A DNA stretch of 64,000 bases, taken from contig NZ_JANCMW010000003.1 of NCBI RefSeq assembly GCF_029207565.1, forward strand, positions 186,001-250,000, in the 5' to 3' direction. The stretch comes from Marinobacter iranensis. GTDB taxonomy: Bacteria; Pseudomonadota; Gammaproteobacteria; Pseudomonadales; Oleiphilaceae. The first letter of the stretch is position 1; each line of letters begins with the position of its first letter. The position numbers were made by a program, and so were the translations under genes. Under the pieces are notes generated by a model. That model saw only the letters and a list, made by a program, of their open reading frames with translations. It did no database searches and was not told the DNA's origin. Positions 1-8,932 of this stretch are shown here, piece after piece.

Positions 1-431
1 TTCTGCGAGACGTCACCAAACATCATCTGCATCTTCGCCGCCTCCCAGCCGTAGTAGAGGATCAGGCCCATCAGCACTACCCCGCCTAGCGAGGCAAGGG
101 CGGCAAGCAGCGACTGGATGCGCCGGGGGAGGAACTGGCTGAGCAAATCAACGCTGACGTGGGCGTCGCGGTGGAAGGCGAAGGGGATGGCTGCGAACCC
201 GGTTGCCAGGATCAGCAACTGAACGATATCCACCACGCCGGGAATAGCTGTGTCGAAGAATCGCAGCCCGATATCCACCACCGTGACCACAGCGGCCCCC
301 AGCAGACAGGCGACACCGAACAGGGCCGTCGCACGAAAGACCAGGGCCACCGCTCGGGACCAGATTCCCGGGCGGTGGCCCTGGTCGTCGACCCCGGTCC
401 CGTTTGGTTTAGTTGGAGAACTCAGAGACAT
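1..431 (-). CDS. TRAP transporter small permease, DctQ type (partial, runs off the window)
   Basis: Reading the minus strand from an ATG at 431 gives an open frame that continues past base 1, so only the N-terminal part is present. It encodes the small membrane subunit of a TRAP transporter, which works with a large DctM permease (expected just outside the window) and the binding protein next to it. The visible part has a polar start, a first hydrophobic segment around residues 30-50 and a conserved-looking stretch PFAFHRDAHVSVDLL, typical of DctQ, followed by another membrane segment. It overlaps the 3' end of the dctP gene by 23 bp, which suggests translational coupling. Family call is good; the transported acid is unknown. 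Confidence 0.8.
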   Translation of the reverse strand, partial: MSLSSPTKPNGTGVDDQGHRPGIWSRAVALVFRATALFGVACLLGAAVVTVVDIGLRFFDTAIPGVVDIVQLLILATGFAAIPFAFHRDAHVSVDLLSQFLPRRIQSLLAALASLGGVVLMGLILYYGWEAAKMQMMFGDVSQ

Positions 432-1428
432 ACTTCTGCGCCGCCTCATATATCTCCTGAGGATTCTCGACGCCCTGGGCCTTCAGCGATTCGAGGTAAC
501 GGTTGATCATGGGCTGCAGCTTCTCGCGCCAGCGGGCACGCTCCTCGTCACTCAGCTCGGCAATCTCGTTACCCTGAGCCTTGACGGCGTCCAGGCCAGC
601 CTGGTCCCACTTGTCCCACCAGTCGCCGAACCTGGCCACCAGCGCGTCGCCGGAGAGGCTGTCGATGCAACCGCGAACATCCGTGGGCAGCGAGTCGTAT
701 TTGCGCTGATTCATCACGAAGAAGAACGAGACCGTGTAGACGCCACCGTCCAGATGGTAGTCCAGCACCTCGTCTAGCCGGAAGGACTTTACCGGGTCCC
801 AGGGGAACACGGTGCCGTCGATCACGCCCTTCTGCAGGCTCTCGTAGACCTGCCCGGGGGGCATGCCCACCGGCTCGGCACCGAGTTCTTCGAGCATCAT
901 GGAGACGGCCGGGCTGGGAGTGCGGATGCGCAGGCCCTGCAGATCATCCATGGAGGTAACCTTGGTATCGCGGGTATGGATCACGCCGCCGTTATGGGCA
1001 TGCAGCGCCAACACCTTTAGCCCCCGGTACTCCGGCTTTAGGTACTCCGGATAAAGCGTCCAGAGGGTGCGGCTGGCGACGCCGGCATCCGCCACCAGGA
1101 AGGGGATGTCGATGATGGAGGTACGCGGGAAGCGCCCACGCGGTATCCCGTGCAAGCCGTGGGCGATATCGACAACGCCAGCCATCACCTGTTCCTGCTG
1201 ACTGGCGACCCCGCCCATCTGCGTGCCGCCGGGGTAGATCTGCACGTCCACCTGACCGTCGGTGCACTGCTTCAGATCCTCGGCCCAGGGCTCGATGAAG
1301 TCGGTGTGGATGCCGTGCACCGGCGGCAGGAAGTGGCTCAGTTTCAGGGTGATTTTCTGCTGTGCGACAGCCGGCAGCGCAGCGGCGGCAGCCAGGGCGA
1401 TCCCGGCAATCAGGCTTCGTTTGAACAT
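409..1428 (-). CDS. TRAP transporter substrate-binding protein, DctP family
   Basis: Periplasmic solute receptor of about 339 aa that delivers a small organic acid to the DctQM permease. The start at 1428 gives a clean signal peptide (MFKRSL, a hydrophobic core, then a cut near AVAQ) and has a GAGGGG ribosome site just upstream; a longer reading from 1509 adds an unlikely extension. The mature part begins with KITLKLSHFLPPVH, as in DctP proteins. It also has an LRIRTP segment, where this family places the arginine that pairs with the ligand carboxylate. It lies 70 bp downstream of the P450 gene on the same strand, so import and oxidation are probably co-expressed. Inferred ligand: an aromatic acid. 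Confidence 0.88.
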   Translation of the reverse strand: MFKRSLIAGIALAAAAALPAVAQQKITLKLSHFLPPVHGIHTDFIEPWAEDLKQCTDGQVDVQIYPGGTQMGGVASQQEQVMAGVVDIAHGLHGIPRGRFPRTSIIDIPFLVADAGVASRTLWTLYPEYLKPEYRGLKVLALHAHNGGVIHTRDTKVTSMDDLQGLRIRTPSPAVSMMLEELGAEPVGMPPGQVYESLQKGVIDGTVFPWDPVKSFRLDEVLDYHLDGGVYTVSFFFVMNQRKYDSLPTDVRGCIDSLSGDALVARFGDWWDKWDQAGLDAVKAQGNEIAELSDEERARWREKLQPMINRYLESLKAQGVENPQEIYEAAQKYVSEFSN

Positions 1429-1498
1429 GGGCAAATCCCCTCGTTGGTTATTGTGGTTTTTTAACGCGGCTTGGCCGCCTCCAGCTCTGACGGCCGGT

Positions 1499-3838
1499 TC
1501 ACAGGGCAAGACTGATCCGGGCTCGTGCCCGCGAGCAACACGCCATCATGCGCTTGCCTTCGTTGCGCTCCTCGCGGCTGAGCACCCGGTCGCGATGATC
1601 GATGTCCTCGCCCGAGGTCACTGCTACCTCGCAAGTACCGCAAAGACCTTCCTCGCAGTCGCTGGCGACGTCGATGCCCGCCGCGCGCAGTGCCTCCAGC
1701 AGGGTCTGGTCCGAAGCCACCCGCACAGTGAAGCCGCTGTCTTCAAGGAGCACCTCGAAGGCCTCCTCCTTGCCCGGATCCAGCAAGGTGCCGGCCGCAC
1801 CGAAGTGCTCTATATGCAGCACGCCGGCGGGCCAGTCGTTGGTGGCCAGCTCGAGCGCCTCGAGCAGCCGCTCGGGGCCGCAGGCGTATATCTGGCGACC
1901 TGCGGCCAGCTCACCAATCACGGCGTTGATCCGCAGCCTTTCACCTTCATCCCCCGGATAGAGGTATAGCCGATCCCCGTGCGCCGCCACCAGTCGATCG
2001 AGGAACGCCATGGTTCTGCGCGAGCGACCAGCGTAGTGCAGCGTATAAGGCTTGCCCAGGCGCTTGAGCCGGTCGGCCATGGCGATGATGGGGGTGATGC
2101 CGATACCGCCGGCGATGAGGACATATTCTTCGGCGCGCTCGTCCAGGCGGAAGTGGTTCTTGGGTCCGCGGATGCCGATCTCGTCGCCCACCTGCAGGCG
2201 TTCGTGGACATAGACTGAGCCGCCGCGGCTCTCCGGCTCGCGCAATACCGCCAGTTCCAGGCGCTCCGGACGGTCCGGATCACCGCACAGGGAGTAGTGC
2301 CGGCCCATGTCATCCAGCAGCAGTTCGACGTGGGCCCCAGGTGTCCAGTTCGGCAGCGGCCGACCATGGAGGTCCTCCAGACTCAGGCCGACGATGCCTT
2401 CCGCCAGCAAGCGCTTGTCCGCAACGCGCACGCTGCGGGCCAGATCCTTGACTGCCGGCGCGCCGATCTCGAAGTCCATGCGCGGCTCCCGGGCCTGTTC
2501 CGAAAGACGCTCGGGGTTACACGACGGGTCCCAGCGCACCCGGAGGTGGTCCGGTCCGCGGAAAGAAGTATTGGGCAGGTAGGTGAACTGCTGATCCGGC
2601 ACCAGCTCCATGTGCGGCAGCCGACGCGTAAACTCCTCAAGGAAGATCCGCATTTCCATCCGGGCGATGTTCTTGCCCATGCACTGATGACTGCCGTAAC
2701 CAAAGGTCAGGTGGTCCACCGTATTGTCACGGTAGAGGTCCAGCTCATCGGGGTTTTCGAAATGGCGCTCGTCGTGGTTGCCGGAGGCGGTAACCATCAG
2801 CAGCCGCGCGCCCTTTGGCAGCTCCACATCGCCGATGGTGACCGGACGGGTAGTGATGCGTCGCCAGGCGACGACCGAACCGGTATGGCGCAGGCATTCC
2901 TCGGCTGCGTTGGGTATCAGCTGCGGCTTGCGACAGAGCTCCTCCCACAACTCGCGCCGCTCCAGAAGCCGACGGAACATATTGGCCGAGGCGTGGGCAG
3001 TGGTCTCGTGGGCGGCGACGATGATGGCCATCATCATCGAGTGCAGATAGCTGTCGGTGACAACCTCGGGGTAGTTCGCCTGCTGGCGGATGGCGTAACG
3101 CATCCAGCCGGGACCGTCCGGGGTGGCACGCATCTTCTCCAGCACCTTGCCGGCGTACTGCCAGAAGTTGCCAACGGCGTGGGCCACCTCGATCTGTTCC
3201 TCTTTGGAGGGGCGGCCCCAGGTATTCACGGTGTGCGCGATGGAGTATTCGCGTAGCTTGCCCATGTCCTCTTCCGGCACCCCCAGGAAATGCAGAGCCA
3301 CCGTCAGGGGAATCTCCCAGAGCATTTCATCAACCAGATCCGCCTCGCCCTGGTCGATAATCCGGTCCAGGGCATCCCGCGTCAGACGACGTATCATCGG
3401 TTTGTGGCGTTCCAGGTTTTCCGGCGCGAAGTGCTCCATCAGGACCCGGCGCCGCTCGGTGTGCTGAGGTTCGTCCTCGTTGACCAGCGTACGGTTCATG
3501 GCGTAGTCGTAGCCGAGCAGCACGTCCTGTGCCTCCTGCGACACCGGAGTGATCTTTTCCAGGGCAATGGAGGGGGAAAAGGTGATGTTATCCCGGAATA
3601 CCGCTTTGATGTCGTCGTAGCGGCTGATCACCCAGTAATCCAGCTTGGGGCTGTAAAACACCGGTTCCTGAGCCCGTGACCAGCGCAGCGCCTCCGCCGG
3701 ATCCAGCTGATAGTCGCTGCCGAAGGGGTCAAATTCCGCCGCCTGGTGCGAGAGCGGGCAGCCGCCAGCGGCGGCCGCGGTGACGGGACACCCCATCGAG
3801 CGATGGGCCTTCTGCTTGTCAGCGCTCTGGCTCGTCAC
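1499..3838 (-). CDS. Self-sufficient cytochrome P450 fused to FMN/2Fe-2S reductase (CYP116B / P450-RhF type)
   Basis: Single-chain monooxygenase of 779 aa. The P450 domain (about 1-440) has the oxygen-binding I-helix motif AAHETT (275-280), the ExxR motif ECLR (314-317) and the haem loop FGYGSHQCMG with Cys386. A phthalate-dioxygenase-reductase-like part follows: RHYSLCG (513-519, flavin site), GGIGITP (577-583, NAD(P)H site) and a plant-type 2Fe-2S domain with Cys728, Cys733, Cys736 and Cys767. This order and length match CYP116B enzymes, which need no separate redox partner. The GTG start at 3838 has CGGAGG 5 bp upstream. The gene is divergent from the IclR regulator and followed by the TRAP genes. 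Its position beside the homogentisate genes suggests ring hydroxylation of an imported aryl acid; the substrate is inferred. Confidence 0.9.
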   Translation of the reverse strand: MTSQSADKQKAHRSMGCPVTAAAAGGCPLSHQAAEFDPFGSDYQLDPAEALRWSRAQEPVFYSPKLDYWVISRYDDIKAVFRDNITFSPSIALEKITPVSQEAQDVLLGYDYAMNRTLVNEDEPQHTERRRVLMEHFAPENLERHKPMIRRLTRDALDRIIDQGEADLVDEMLWEIPLTVALHFLGVPEEDMGKLREYSIAHTVNTWGRPSKEEQIEVAHAVGNFWQYAGKVLEKMRATPDGPGWMRYAIRQQANYPEVVTDSYLHSMMMAIIVAAHETTAHASANMFRRLLERRELWEELCRKPQLIPNAAEECLRHTGSVVAWRRITTRPVTIGDVELPKGARLLMVTASGNHDERHFENPDELDLYRDNTVDHLTFGYGSHQCMGKNIARMEMRIFLEEFTRRLPHMELVPDQQFTYLPNTSFRGPDHLRVRWDPSCNPERLSEQAREPRMDFEIGAPAVKDLARSVRVADKRLLAEGIVGLSLEDLHGRPLPNWTPGAHVELLLDDMGRHYSLCGDPDRPERLELAVLREPESRGGSVYVHERLQVGDEIGIRGPKNHFRLDERAEEYVLIAGGIGITPIIAMADRLKRLGKPYTLHYAGRSRRTMAFLDRLVAAHGDRLYLYPGDEGERLRINAVIGELAAGRQIYACGPERLLEALELATNDWPAGVLHIEHFGAAGTLLDPGKEEAFEVLLEDSGFTVRVASDQTLLEALRAAGIDVASDCEEGLCGTCEVAVTSGEDIDHRDRVLSREERNEGKRMMACCSRARARISLAL

Positions 3839-3858
3839 AGCCTCCTCCGTATGGTTTA

Positions 3859-3887
3859 CTAATAACGCACATATCGTGCACTATTAG
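3859..3887. promoter_or_regulatory. 29-bp palindrome between P450 and iclR-type gene, candidate operator
   Basis: The arms CTAATAacGCAC (3859-3870) and GTGCacTATTAG (3876-3887) are reverse complements at 10 of 12 positions around a 5-bp centre. The site sits in the 99 bp between the divergent P450 and regulator starts, 21 bp from the P450 start codon. That is where an autoregulating IclR-family dimer would bind. No protein-DNA evidence; inference from symmetry and place. Confidence 0.6.
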
Positions 3888-3937
3888 AGAATAGAACCGA
3901 TATGGCGATTCGTCAAACAGAGGGGGATGTACACCAC

Positions 3938-4612
3938 ATGAGTTCCTTGCAAACTTTGTCCCGGGGGCTGACCGCCCTGGAACTGGTGGCTCAAAAGGAA
4001 AACGGGCTGGCGATAGCCGAACTGGCGGAGGCGCTGGGCGTGCACCGGGCGATCGTCTATCGTCTGGTCACTACACTGGAGGGTCACGGGCTGGTGACCC
4101 GTGGCCGCGATGGCCGGATCTGCCTCGGAGGCGGGGTGGTGGCGTTGGCGTCACGGGTTGAGCCGCAGCTGCGGGCCATGGCCCGTCCCTTGCTGCAGGA
4201 ACTGGCCGAGCGCACCCGGGCGACGGCCTTTTTGTGCGTCGGACATGGGGATGAGTGTGTGGCCGTCGAGGTGGCGGAACCCGAAACGCTGCTGCTGCGG
4301 GTCTCCTACCGTGTGGGCAGTCGCCATCCGCTCGAGCGGGGCGCGGCGGGTATCGCCGTCGCCGCCCTGCGCCCGGAACGCCCGGACGATTCGGAGGCGC
4401 TACGCCAAGCCCGCCGCGATGGCTACAGCATCACCCGGGGGCAGCTTCAGGCAGGGGCCGTCGGCGTGGCCGCGCCGCTGGTCTATCCCGTTGACAGCCA
4501 CTTCCGCTTCGAAGGCTGCGTTGGCGTGGTGGCGCTGCAGGATCTTGATGTGGAAGCCGCCACCGCGGCGACAGTCGACTGCGCGCGGCGACTGGTGAAA
4601 CGAATGGAGTAA
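3938..4612 (+). CDS. IclR-family transcriptional regulator
   Basis: About 224 aa. The N-terminal winged helix-turn-helix has the IclR pattern (SRGLTALELV, then LAEALGVHRAIVYRLVTTL, then the wing RDGRICLG), followed by an effector-binding domain that is somewhat short for the family. I chose the ATG at 3938 because GAGGGGG lies about 10 bp upstream; an in-frame ATG at 3902 has no good ribosome site. The gene is divergent from the P450-TRAP unit and lies 173 bp upstream of hmgA on the same strand. It most likely controls one or both in response to an aromatic acid or a homogentisate-pathway intermediate. Whether it activates or represses cannot be read from the sequence. Confidence 0.85.
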   Translation: MSSLQTLSRGLTALELVAQKENGLAIAELAEALGVHRAIVYRLVTTLEGHGLVTRGRDGRICLGGGVVALASRVEPQLRAMARPLLQELAERTRATAFLCVGHGDECVAVEVAEPETLLLRVSYRVGSRHPLERGAAGIAVAALRPERPDDSEALRQARRDGYSITRGQLQAGAVGVAAPLVYPVDSHFRFEGCVGVVALQDLDVEAATAATVDCARRLVKRME

Positions 4613-4722
4613 AGCGGATGCGGCGTAGCGCCATGGCGCTTTCGATCCAGATCCGGCGCCGGGGTGCCGGTATGGGTCGGTTGTTGAAATCCCGGAAAGG
4701 CTGTGCTTATCTGAAGAGTTAA

Positions 4723-4737
4723 GTTGTTGCGGACAAC
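4723..4737. promoter_or_regulatory. Short inverted repeat upstream of hmgA
   Basis: GTTGT-N5-ACAAC is a perfect 5-bp inverted repeat lying 49 bp before the hmgA start, in the 173-bp gap after the regulator gene. It does not resemble the palindrome at 3859-3887. It may be a regulator site, but a repeat this short can occur by chance. Confidence 0.25.
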
Positions 4738-4785
4738 CAATACTCGAGCCTGACAGACGCTCGGCACCTACCCTGGGGATGAATC

Positions 4786-6090
4786 ATGAGCGATCTTGAG
4801 TACCAACGCGGTTTTCGCAATCAATTCGCCACCGAGGCCCTGCCCGGGACGCTGCCCGAGGGGCAGAACTCACCCCAGCGCTGCCCCTACGGCCTGTATG
4901 CAGAGCAGTTCAGCGGCAGCGCTTTCACCGCACCGCGCAGTCATAACCTGCGCAGTTGGCTATACCGGATTCGCCCCTCAGTGGCGCAGTCGGCCTACCG
5001 CCCCATCGAAGCCGGACAGCTATCCACAGCGCCAGACACGGCGGTGGCGGCCGACCCGAACCAGATGCGCTGGGATCCACTGCCCATGCCACAAGCCACC
5101 ACCGACTTCATCGACGGTCTGTTCACCATGGCCACCAACGGCGACGCCCGCAACCAGGCCGGCTGCGGCGTTCACCTCTATGCGTTCAATGCCGACATGA
5201 CTGAGCGCTACTTCTACGATGCCGACGGCGAGCTGCTGCTGGTGCCCCAGTTGGGGACACTGCTGCTCCGCACCGAGCTGGGCCTGCTCGAACTCGCCCC
5301 CGGCGAGATCGCCGTACTCCCGCGCGGCCTCAAGTTCCAGGTCCGCCGCGCGCCTGACACCGACGCCGCCCGCGGATACATCTGCGAGAACTACGCCAGC
5401 CCGTTCGAGCTGCCCGGCCTGGGTCCTATCGGCGCCAACGGCCTGGCCAACCCGCGCGACTTCTTCGCCCCCACGGCCTACTACGAAGATACCCAGGGCG
5501 AGTTCGAGCTCATCGCCAAGTTTGGCGGCAAGCTCTGGGCGGCCGAGCTCGATCACTCACCGCTGGACGTGGTCGCGTGGCACGGCAATTACGCGCCCTA
5601 CAAGTATGACCTGACGCGGTTCAACACCATCAACACGGTAAGTTTCGACCACCCGGACCCGTCGATCTTCACAGTGCTCACTTCCCCGTCGGACACTGCG
5701 GGAATGGCCAATATCGACTTTGTGATCTTCCCGCCGCGCTGGATGGTGGCCGAGCACACGTTCCGACCGCCCTACTTCCACCGCAACATCATGAGCGAGT
5801 ATATGGGCCTGATCCACGGGACCTACGATGCCAAGGCCGAAGGCTTCGTTCCCGGGGGCTCCAGCCTGCACAATTGCATGTCGCCCCACGGGCCCGATGC
5901 GAACACCTTCGAGCAGGCCTCCACTGCGGAACTCACGCCTCAATATCTGGGGGATACGCTGGCTTTCATGTTCGAGAGCCGCTACGTCTTCAACCCCACC
6001 CCGATGGCACTGTCCGCCGATTTCCTCCAGAGCGACTACGTGGACGTCTGGCAGGGGCTACACTCACATTTCACGCCCAACGCGCGCTAA
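4786..6090 (+). CDS. hmgA: Homogentisate 1,2-dioxygenase
   Basis: Ring-cleaving non-haem iron dioxygenase of 434 aa that converts homogentisate to maleylacetoacetate in the cytoplasm. The protein is full length and typical from the N-terminal [16 protein letters not shown] to the C-terminal iron region: [15 protein letters not shown] carries the conserved His and Glu, and a further His follows near NCMSPHGPD. The ATG at 4786 is preceded by CTGGGGATG with normal spacing. It is the first gene of a tight hmgA-fahA-maiA run (22-bp gap, then a 4-bp overlap), which is the complete lower homogentisate pathway. hpd, which makes homogentisate from tyrosine, is nearby on the other strand. Confidence 0.96.
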   Translation: MSDLEYQRGFRNQFATEALPGTLPEGQNSPQRCPYGLYAEQFSGSAFTAPRSHNLRSWLYRIRPSVAQSAYRPIEAGQLSTAPDTAVAADPNQMRWDPLPMPQATTDFIDGLFTMATNGDARNQAGCGVHLYAFNADMTERYFYDADGELLLVPQLGTLLLRTELGLLELAPGEIAVLPRGLKFQVRRAPDTDAARGYICENYASPFELPGLGPIGANGLANPRDFFAPTAYYEDTQGEFELIAKFGGKLWAAELDHSPLDVVAWHGNYAPYKYDLTRFNTINTVSFDHPDPSIFTVLTSPSDTAGMANIDFVIFPPRWMVAEHTFRPPYFHRNIMSEYMGLIHGTYDAKAEGFVPGGSSLHNCMSPHGPDANTFEQASTAELTPQYLGDTLAFMFESRYVFNPTPMALSADFLQSDYVDVWQGLHSHFTPNAR

Positions 6091-6112
6091 ACGACTTAAA
6101 GGATTCCGGTTT

Positions 6113-7138
6113 ATGAAACTCGCAACGCTCAAGAACGAAACCCGCGACGGACAGCTGATCGTGGTCTCCCGGGACCACAGCCGGGGCGTCAGGGTGGCGC
6201 AGATCGCCCTCACCCTGCAGGCCGCCATCGAAGACTGGGACACCCTCGCGCCGCAACTCGAGGAGGTCTACCACGCCCTCAATGAGAACAAGGTAGAAGG
6301 CGCCTTCAAACTGGACCTCAAGGCCCTGCACTCGCCACTGCCCCGGGCCTACCAGTGGGCTGACGGCTCGGCTTACCTCAATCACGTGCAGTTGGTACGC
6401 AAAGCCCGCGGCGCAGAGATGCCGGAAACCTTCTGGTCCGACCCGCTCATGTACCAGGGGGGCTCGGATTGTTTCATCGGGCCCTATGACCCGGTGGAAG
6501 CAGGCAGCGAGGAGTGGGGCATCGACTTCGAAGGCGAAATCGCCGTGGTCACCGACGACGTGCCCATGGGGGTGAGCCCCGAGCAGGCAGCCGGGCACAT
6601 CAAGCTGCTGATGCTGGTCAATGATGTCAGCCTGCGCGGGCTGATCCCCGGCGAGCTGGCCAAGGGCTTCGGCTTCTTCCAGGCCAAACCGGCCTCCAGC
6701 TTCTCGCCAATTGCCGTTACCCCGGACGAGCTCGGCGATGCCTGGCGGGACGGGCGCGTGCATCTGCCACTGACGGTACATCTGAACGGTGAGAAGTTTG
6801 GTGAGCCCCAGGCCGGGCCGGACATGATCTTCAGCTTCCCGCAGCTGGTCGCCCATGCCGCCAAGACCCGCCACCTCGGCGCAGGGGCCATCGTCGGCTC
6901 GGGCACGGTGTCAAACCCGGACACCGAGGGCGGCCCGGGCAGACCGGTAGCCGACGGCGGGGTCGGCTATAGCTGCCTGGCCGAGATACGAATGGTGGAA
7001 AAGATCCTCCACGGCGAGATCGAGAGCCCGTTCATGCGCTTTGGCGATCGGGTACGCATCGAGATGTTCGATGGCGAGGGTAAGAGCATCTTCGGCGCCA
7101 TCGATCAGGAGGTGGTGCGTTACGAGGGGGCATCATGA
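6113..7138 (+). CDS. Fumarylacetoacetate hydrolase family protein (fumarylacetoacetase)
   Basis: 341 aa, FAH superfamily. It would hydrolyse fumarylacetoacetate to fumarate and acetoacetate, the last step of the pathway. The frame is open further upstream, but that part overlaps hmgA out of phase; the ATG at 6113 gives the usual start MKLATLKNETRDGQLIVV. Visible family features are the FEGEIAVVTDD segment with the acidic metal ligands, NDVSLRGLIPGE, the GFFQAKPASSFSP active-site region and IVGSGTVSN. It is shorter than the roughly 420-aa eukaryote-like FahA and is of the bacterial type found next to hmgA. Its stop overlaps the maiA start (ATGA). Confidence 0.9.
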   Translation: MKLATLKNETRDGQLIVVSRDHSRGVRVAQIALTLQAAIEDWDTLAPQLEEVYHALNENKVEGAFKLDLKALHSPLPRAYQWADGSAYLNHVQLVRKARGAEMPETFWSDPLMYQGGSDCFIGPYDPVEAGSEEWGIDFEGEIAVVTDDVPMGVSPEQAAGHIKLLMLVNDVSLRGLIPGELAKGFGFFQAKPASSFSPIAVTPDELGDAWRDGRVHLPLTVHLNGEKFGEPQAGPDMIFSFPQLVAHAAKTRHLGAGAIVGSGTVSNPDTEGGPGRPVADGGVGYSCLAEIRMVEKILHGEIESPFMRFGDRVRIEMFDGEGKSIFGAIDQEVVRYEGAS

Positions 7139-7776
7139 AGCTGTATGGCTACTACCGCTCGTCGACCTCCTACCGGGTGCGGATCGCGCTCAATCTCAAG
7201 GGGCTGGACTACCGGCAGCAGCCGGTGAACCTGCTGCAGGGCGAGCAGCGGGAAGTACCCTACCGGCAACTGAACCCGCAGGGTCTGGTGCCTACCCTGG
7301 AGACCAACGAGGGCGAACGGCTGACCCAGTCGCTGGCGATCTGCGAATACCTGGAGGAGCGTTACCCCGAGCCCTCGCTGCTGCCGGCGAACGCCGCCGA
7401 CCGGGCCCGAGTCCGGGCTCTCGTGGGCCTGCTGGCGATCGAAATCCATCCACTCAACAACCTGCGAGTGCTCAAGTATCTCACCGGAGAACTGGGTGTC
7501 GACGAGGACACCAAGCTCGACTGGTATCGCCACTGGATCGCAGAGGGCTTCGATGCGCTGGAGGCAATGCTCGCCGGCGATCCCCGCACCGGCCACTATT
7601 GTCACGGCGACCAGCCGGGGCTGGCGGACGCCTGCCTGGTGCCACAGGTCTACAACGCCGAGCGCTTTGGCTGCGACCTTGAGTCATATCCCACCATCCG
7701 ACGCATCCACACCGCCTGTAACCAACTGCCTAGCTTCGCTCGTGCCCATCCGGACGCACAACCGGATGCCGGCTGA
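7135..7776 (+). CDS. maiA: Maleylacetoacetate isomerase (zeta-class glutathione transferase)
   Basis: 213 aa. Isomerises maleylacetoacetate to fumarylacetoacetate using glutathione. The N-terminal thioredoxin-like domain starts MKLYGYYRSSTSYRVRIAL, with the SSxxYRVR motif of zeta GSTs, where the first serines activate glutathione. NPQGLVPTLE and the SLAICEYLEERYP helix are also typical. The all-helical C-terminal domain is complete. The 4-bp ATGA overlap with the gene before shows coupled translation. The gene ends 82 bp from the convergent hpd stop, and I see no clear terminator in that gap. Confidence 0.94.
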   Translation: MKLYGYYRSSTSYRVRIALNLKGLDYRQQPVNLLQGEQREVPYRQLNPQGLVPTLETNEGERLTQSLAICEYLEERYPEPSLLPANAADRARVRALVGLLAIEIHPLNNLRVLKYLTGELGVDEDTKLDWYRHWIAEGFDALEAMLAGDPRTGHYCHGDQPGLADACLVPQVYNAERFGCDLESYPTIRRIHTACNQLPSFARAHPDAQPDAG

Positions 7777-7858
7777 GGCGCACGGGATCTCGGCAAACCT
7801 GCCGCGCGCCGGATTTTCGATCTGTCTCTACCTTACAGAGAGGGAGTTTGACTCGAGC

Positions 7859-8932
7859 TTATCCTCCTGTTTCAAGCACTCCGCGACGGATCTGGTCTTT
7901 CTCGATCGACTCGAAGAGCGCTTTGAAATTCCCTTCGCCGAAACCGTCATCCCCTTTGCGCTGGATAAACTCAAAAAACACCGGACCTAACTGTGCTTTA
8001 GAGAAAATTTGTACCAACAAACGTTTGGTGCCATCAGTCGTACCATCCAACAACAAGCCTCTCGTCTGAAGCTCTTCCACCGGCTCGCCATGATTTGGCA
8101 GACGCTCATCAAGCATCTCGTAATAGGTGTCCGGCGGCGGATCCATGAACGGTACTCCCAGGGACTTCAACTTATCCCATGTGGCAATCAGGTCATCGCT
8201 GAGGAATGCCACATGCTGTATTCCTTCACCCTTGAATTCCAACAGGAACTCTTCGATCTGTCCCGCTCCCCCGGACGACTCCTCATTCAACGGAATGCGA
8301 ATCATACCGTCGGGGGCGGTCATTGCCTTCGAGGTAAGCCCTGTGTACTCGCCCTTGATGTCGAAAAACCGCATCTCTCGGAAGTTGAAGAGGCGTTCGT
8401 AGAACTCGGCCCAGTAATTCATTCGTCCGCGATACACGTTATGCGTCAGGTGATCGATCAGTTTCAGCCCGGCACCACCAGGATATCGATCCTCGACCAG
8501 ATACTCGAAGTCGATATCGTAAATTGATCCCTTGTCACCGTAACGATCGATCAGATAAAGCGGCGCTCCGCCAATTCCTTTAATTGCGGGTAAGCGTAAT
8601 TCCATCGGGCCAGTTGGTATTTCAATAGGCTCGGCTCCAAGTTCAAGGGCCCTGTCATAGGCTTGGTGAGCATCCCGGACACGAAACGCCATGCCACATG
8701 CAGAAGGGCCATGCTCGTTAGCAAAATAGCGCGCCGGACCAGTAGTCTCTCGATTGATAATAATGTTGATGCCGTTTTGGCGATAGAGAAGCACATCTTT
8801 AGAACGGTGCCGAGCGACATTAACGAAGCCCATTGACTCAAAAATAGGCTCAAGCACACCCGGGATTGGTGAAGCAAACTCAACGAACTCGAAGCCATCA
8901 AGACCCATGGGATTTTTTAAAAGATCAGTCAC
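7859..8932 (-). CDS. hpd: 4-hydroxyphenylpyruvate dioxygenase
   Basis: 357 aa, two vicinal-oxygen-chelate domains. It converts 4-hydroxyphenylpyruvate (from tyrosine) to homogentisate and so feeds hmgA. Iron ligands are visible as His in [10 protein letters not shown], His in [11 protein letters not shown] and Glu in [10 protein letters not shown]; the length is right for the bacterial family. The GTG start at 8932 is backed by GGAGG 7 bp upstream. The coding sequence is visibly more AT-rich than hmgA-fahA-maiA across the 82-bp convergent gap, so the two halves of the pathway probably have different histories. It is expressed from its own promoter region within 8,933-9,392. Confidence 0.96.
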   Translation of the reverse strand: MTDLLKNPMGLDGFEFVEFASPIPGVLEPIFESMGFVNVARHRSKDVLLYRQNGINIIINRETTGPARYFANEHGPSACGMAFRVRDAHQAYDRALELGAEPIEIPTGPMELRLPAIKGIGGAPLYLIDRYGDKGSIYDIDFEYLVEDRYPGGAGLKLIDHLTHNVYRGRMNYWAEFYERLFNFREMRFFDIKGEYTGLTSKAMTAPDGMIRIPLNEESSGGAGQIEEFLLEFKGEGIQHVAFLSDDLIATWDKLKSLGVPFMDPPPDTYYEMLDERLPNHGEPVEELQTRGLLLDGTTDGTKRLLVQIFSKAQLGPVFFEFIQRKGDDGFGEGNFKALFESIEKDQIRRGVLETGG

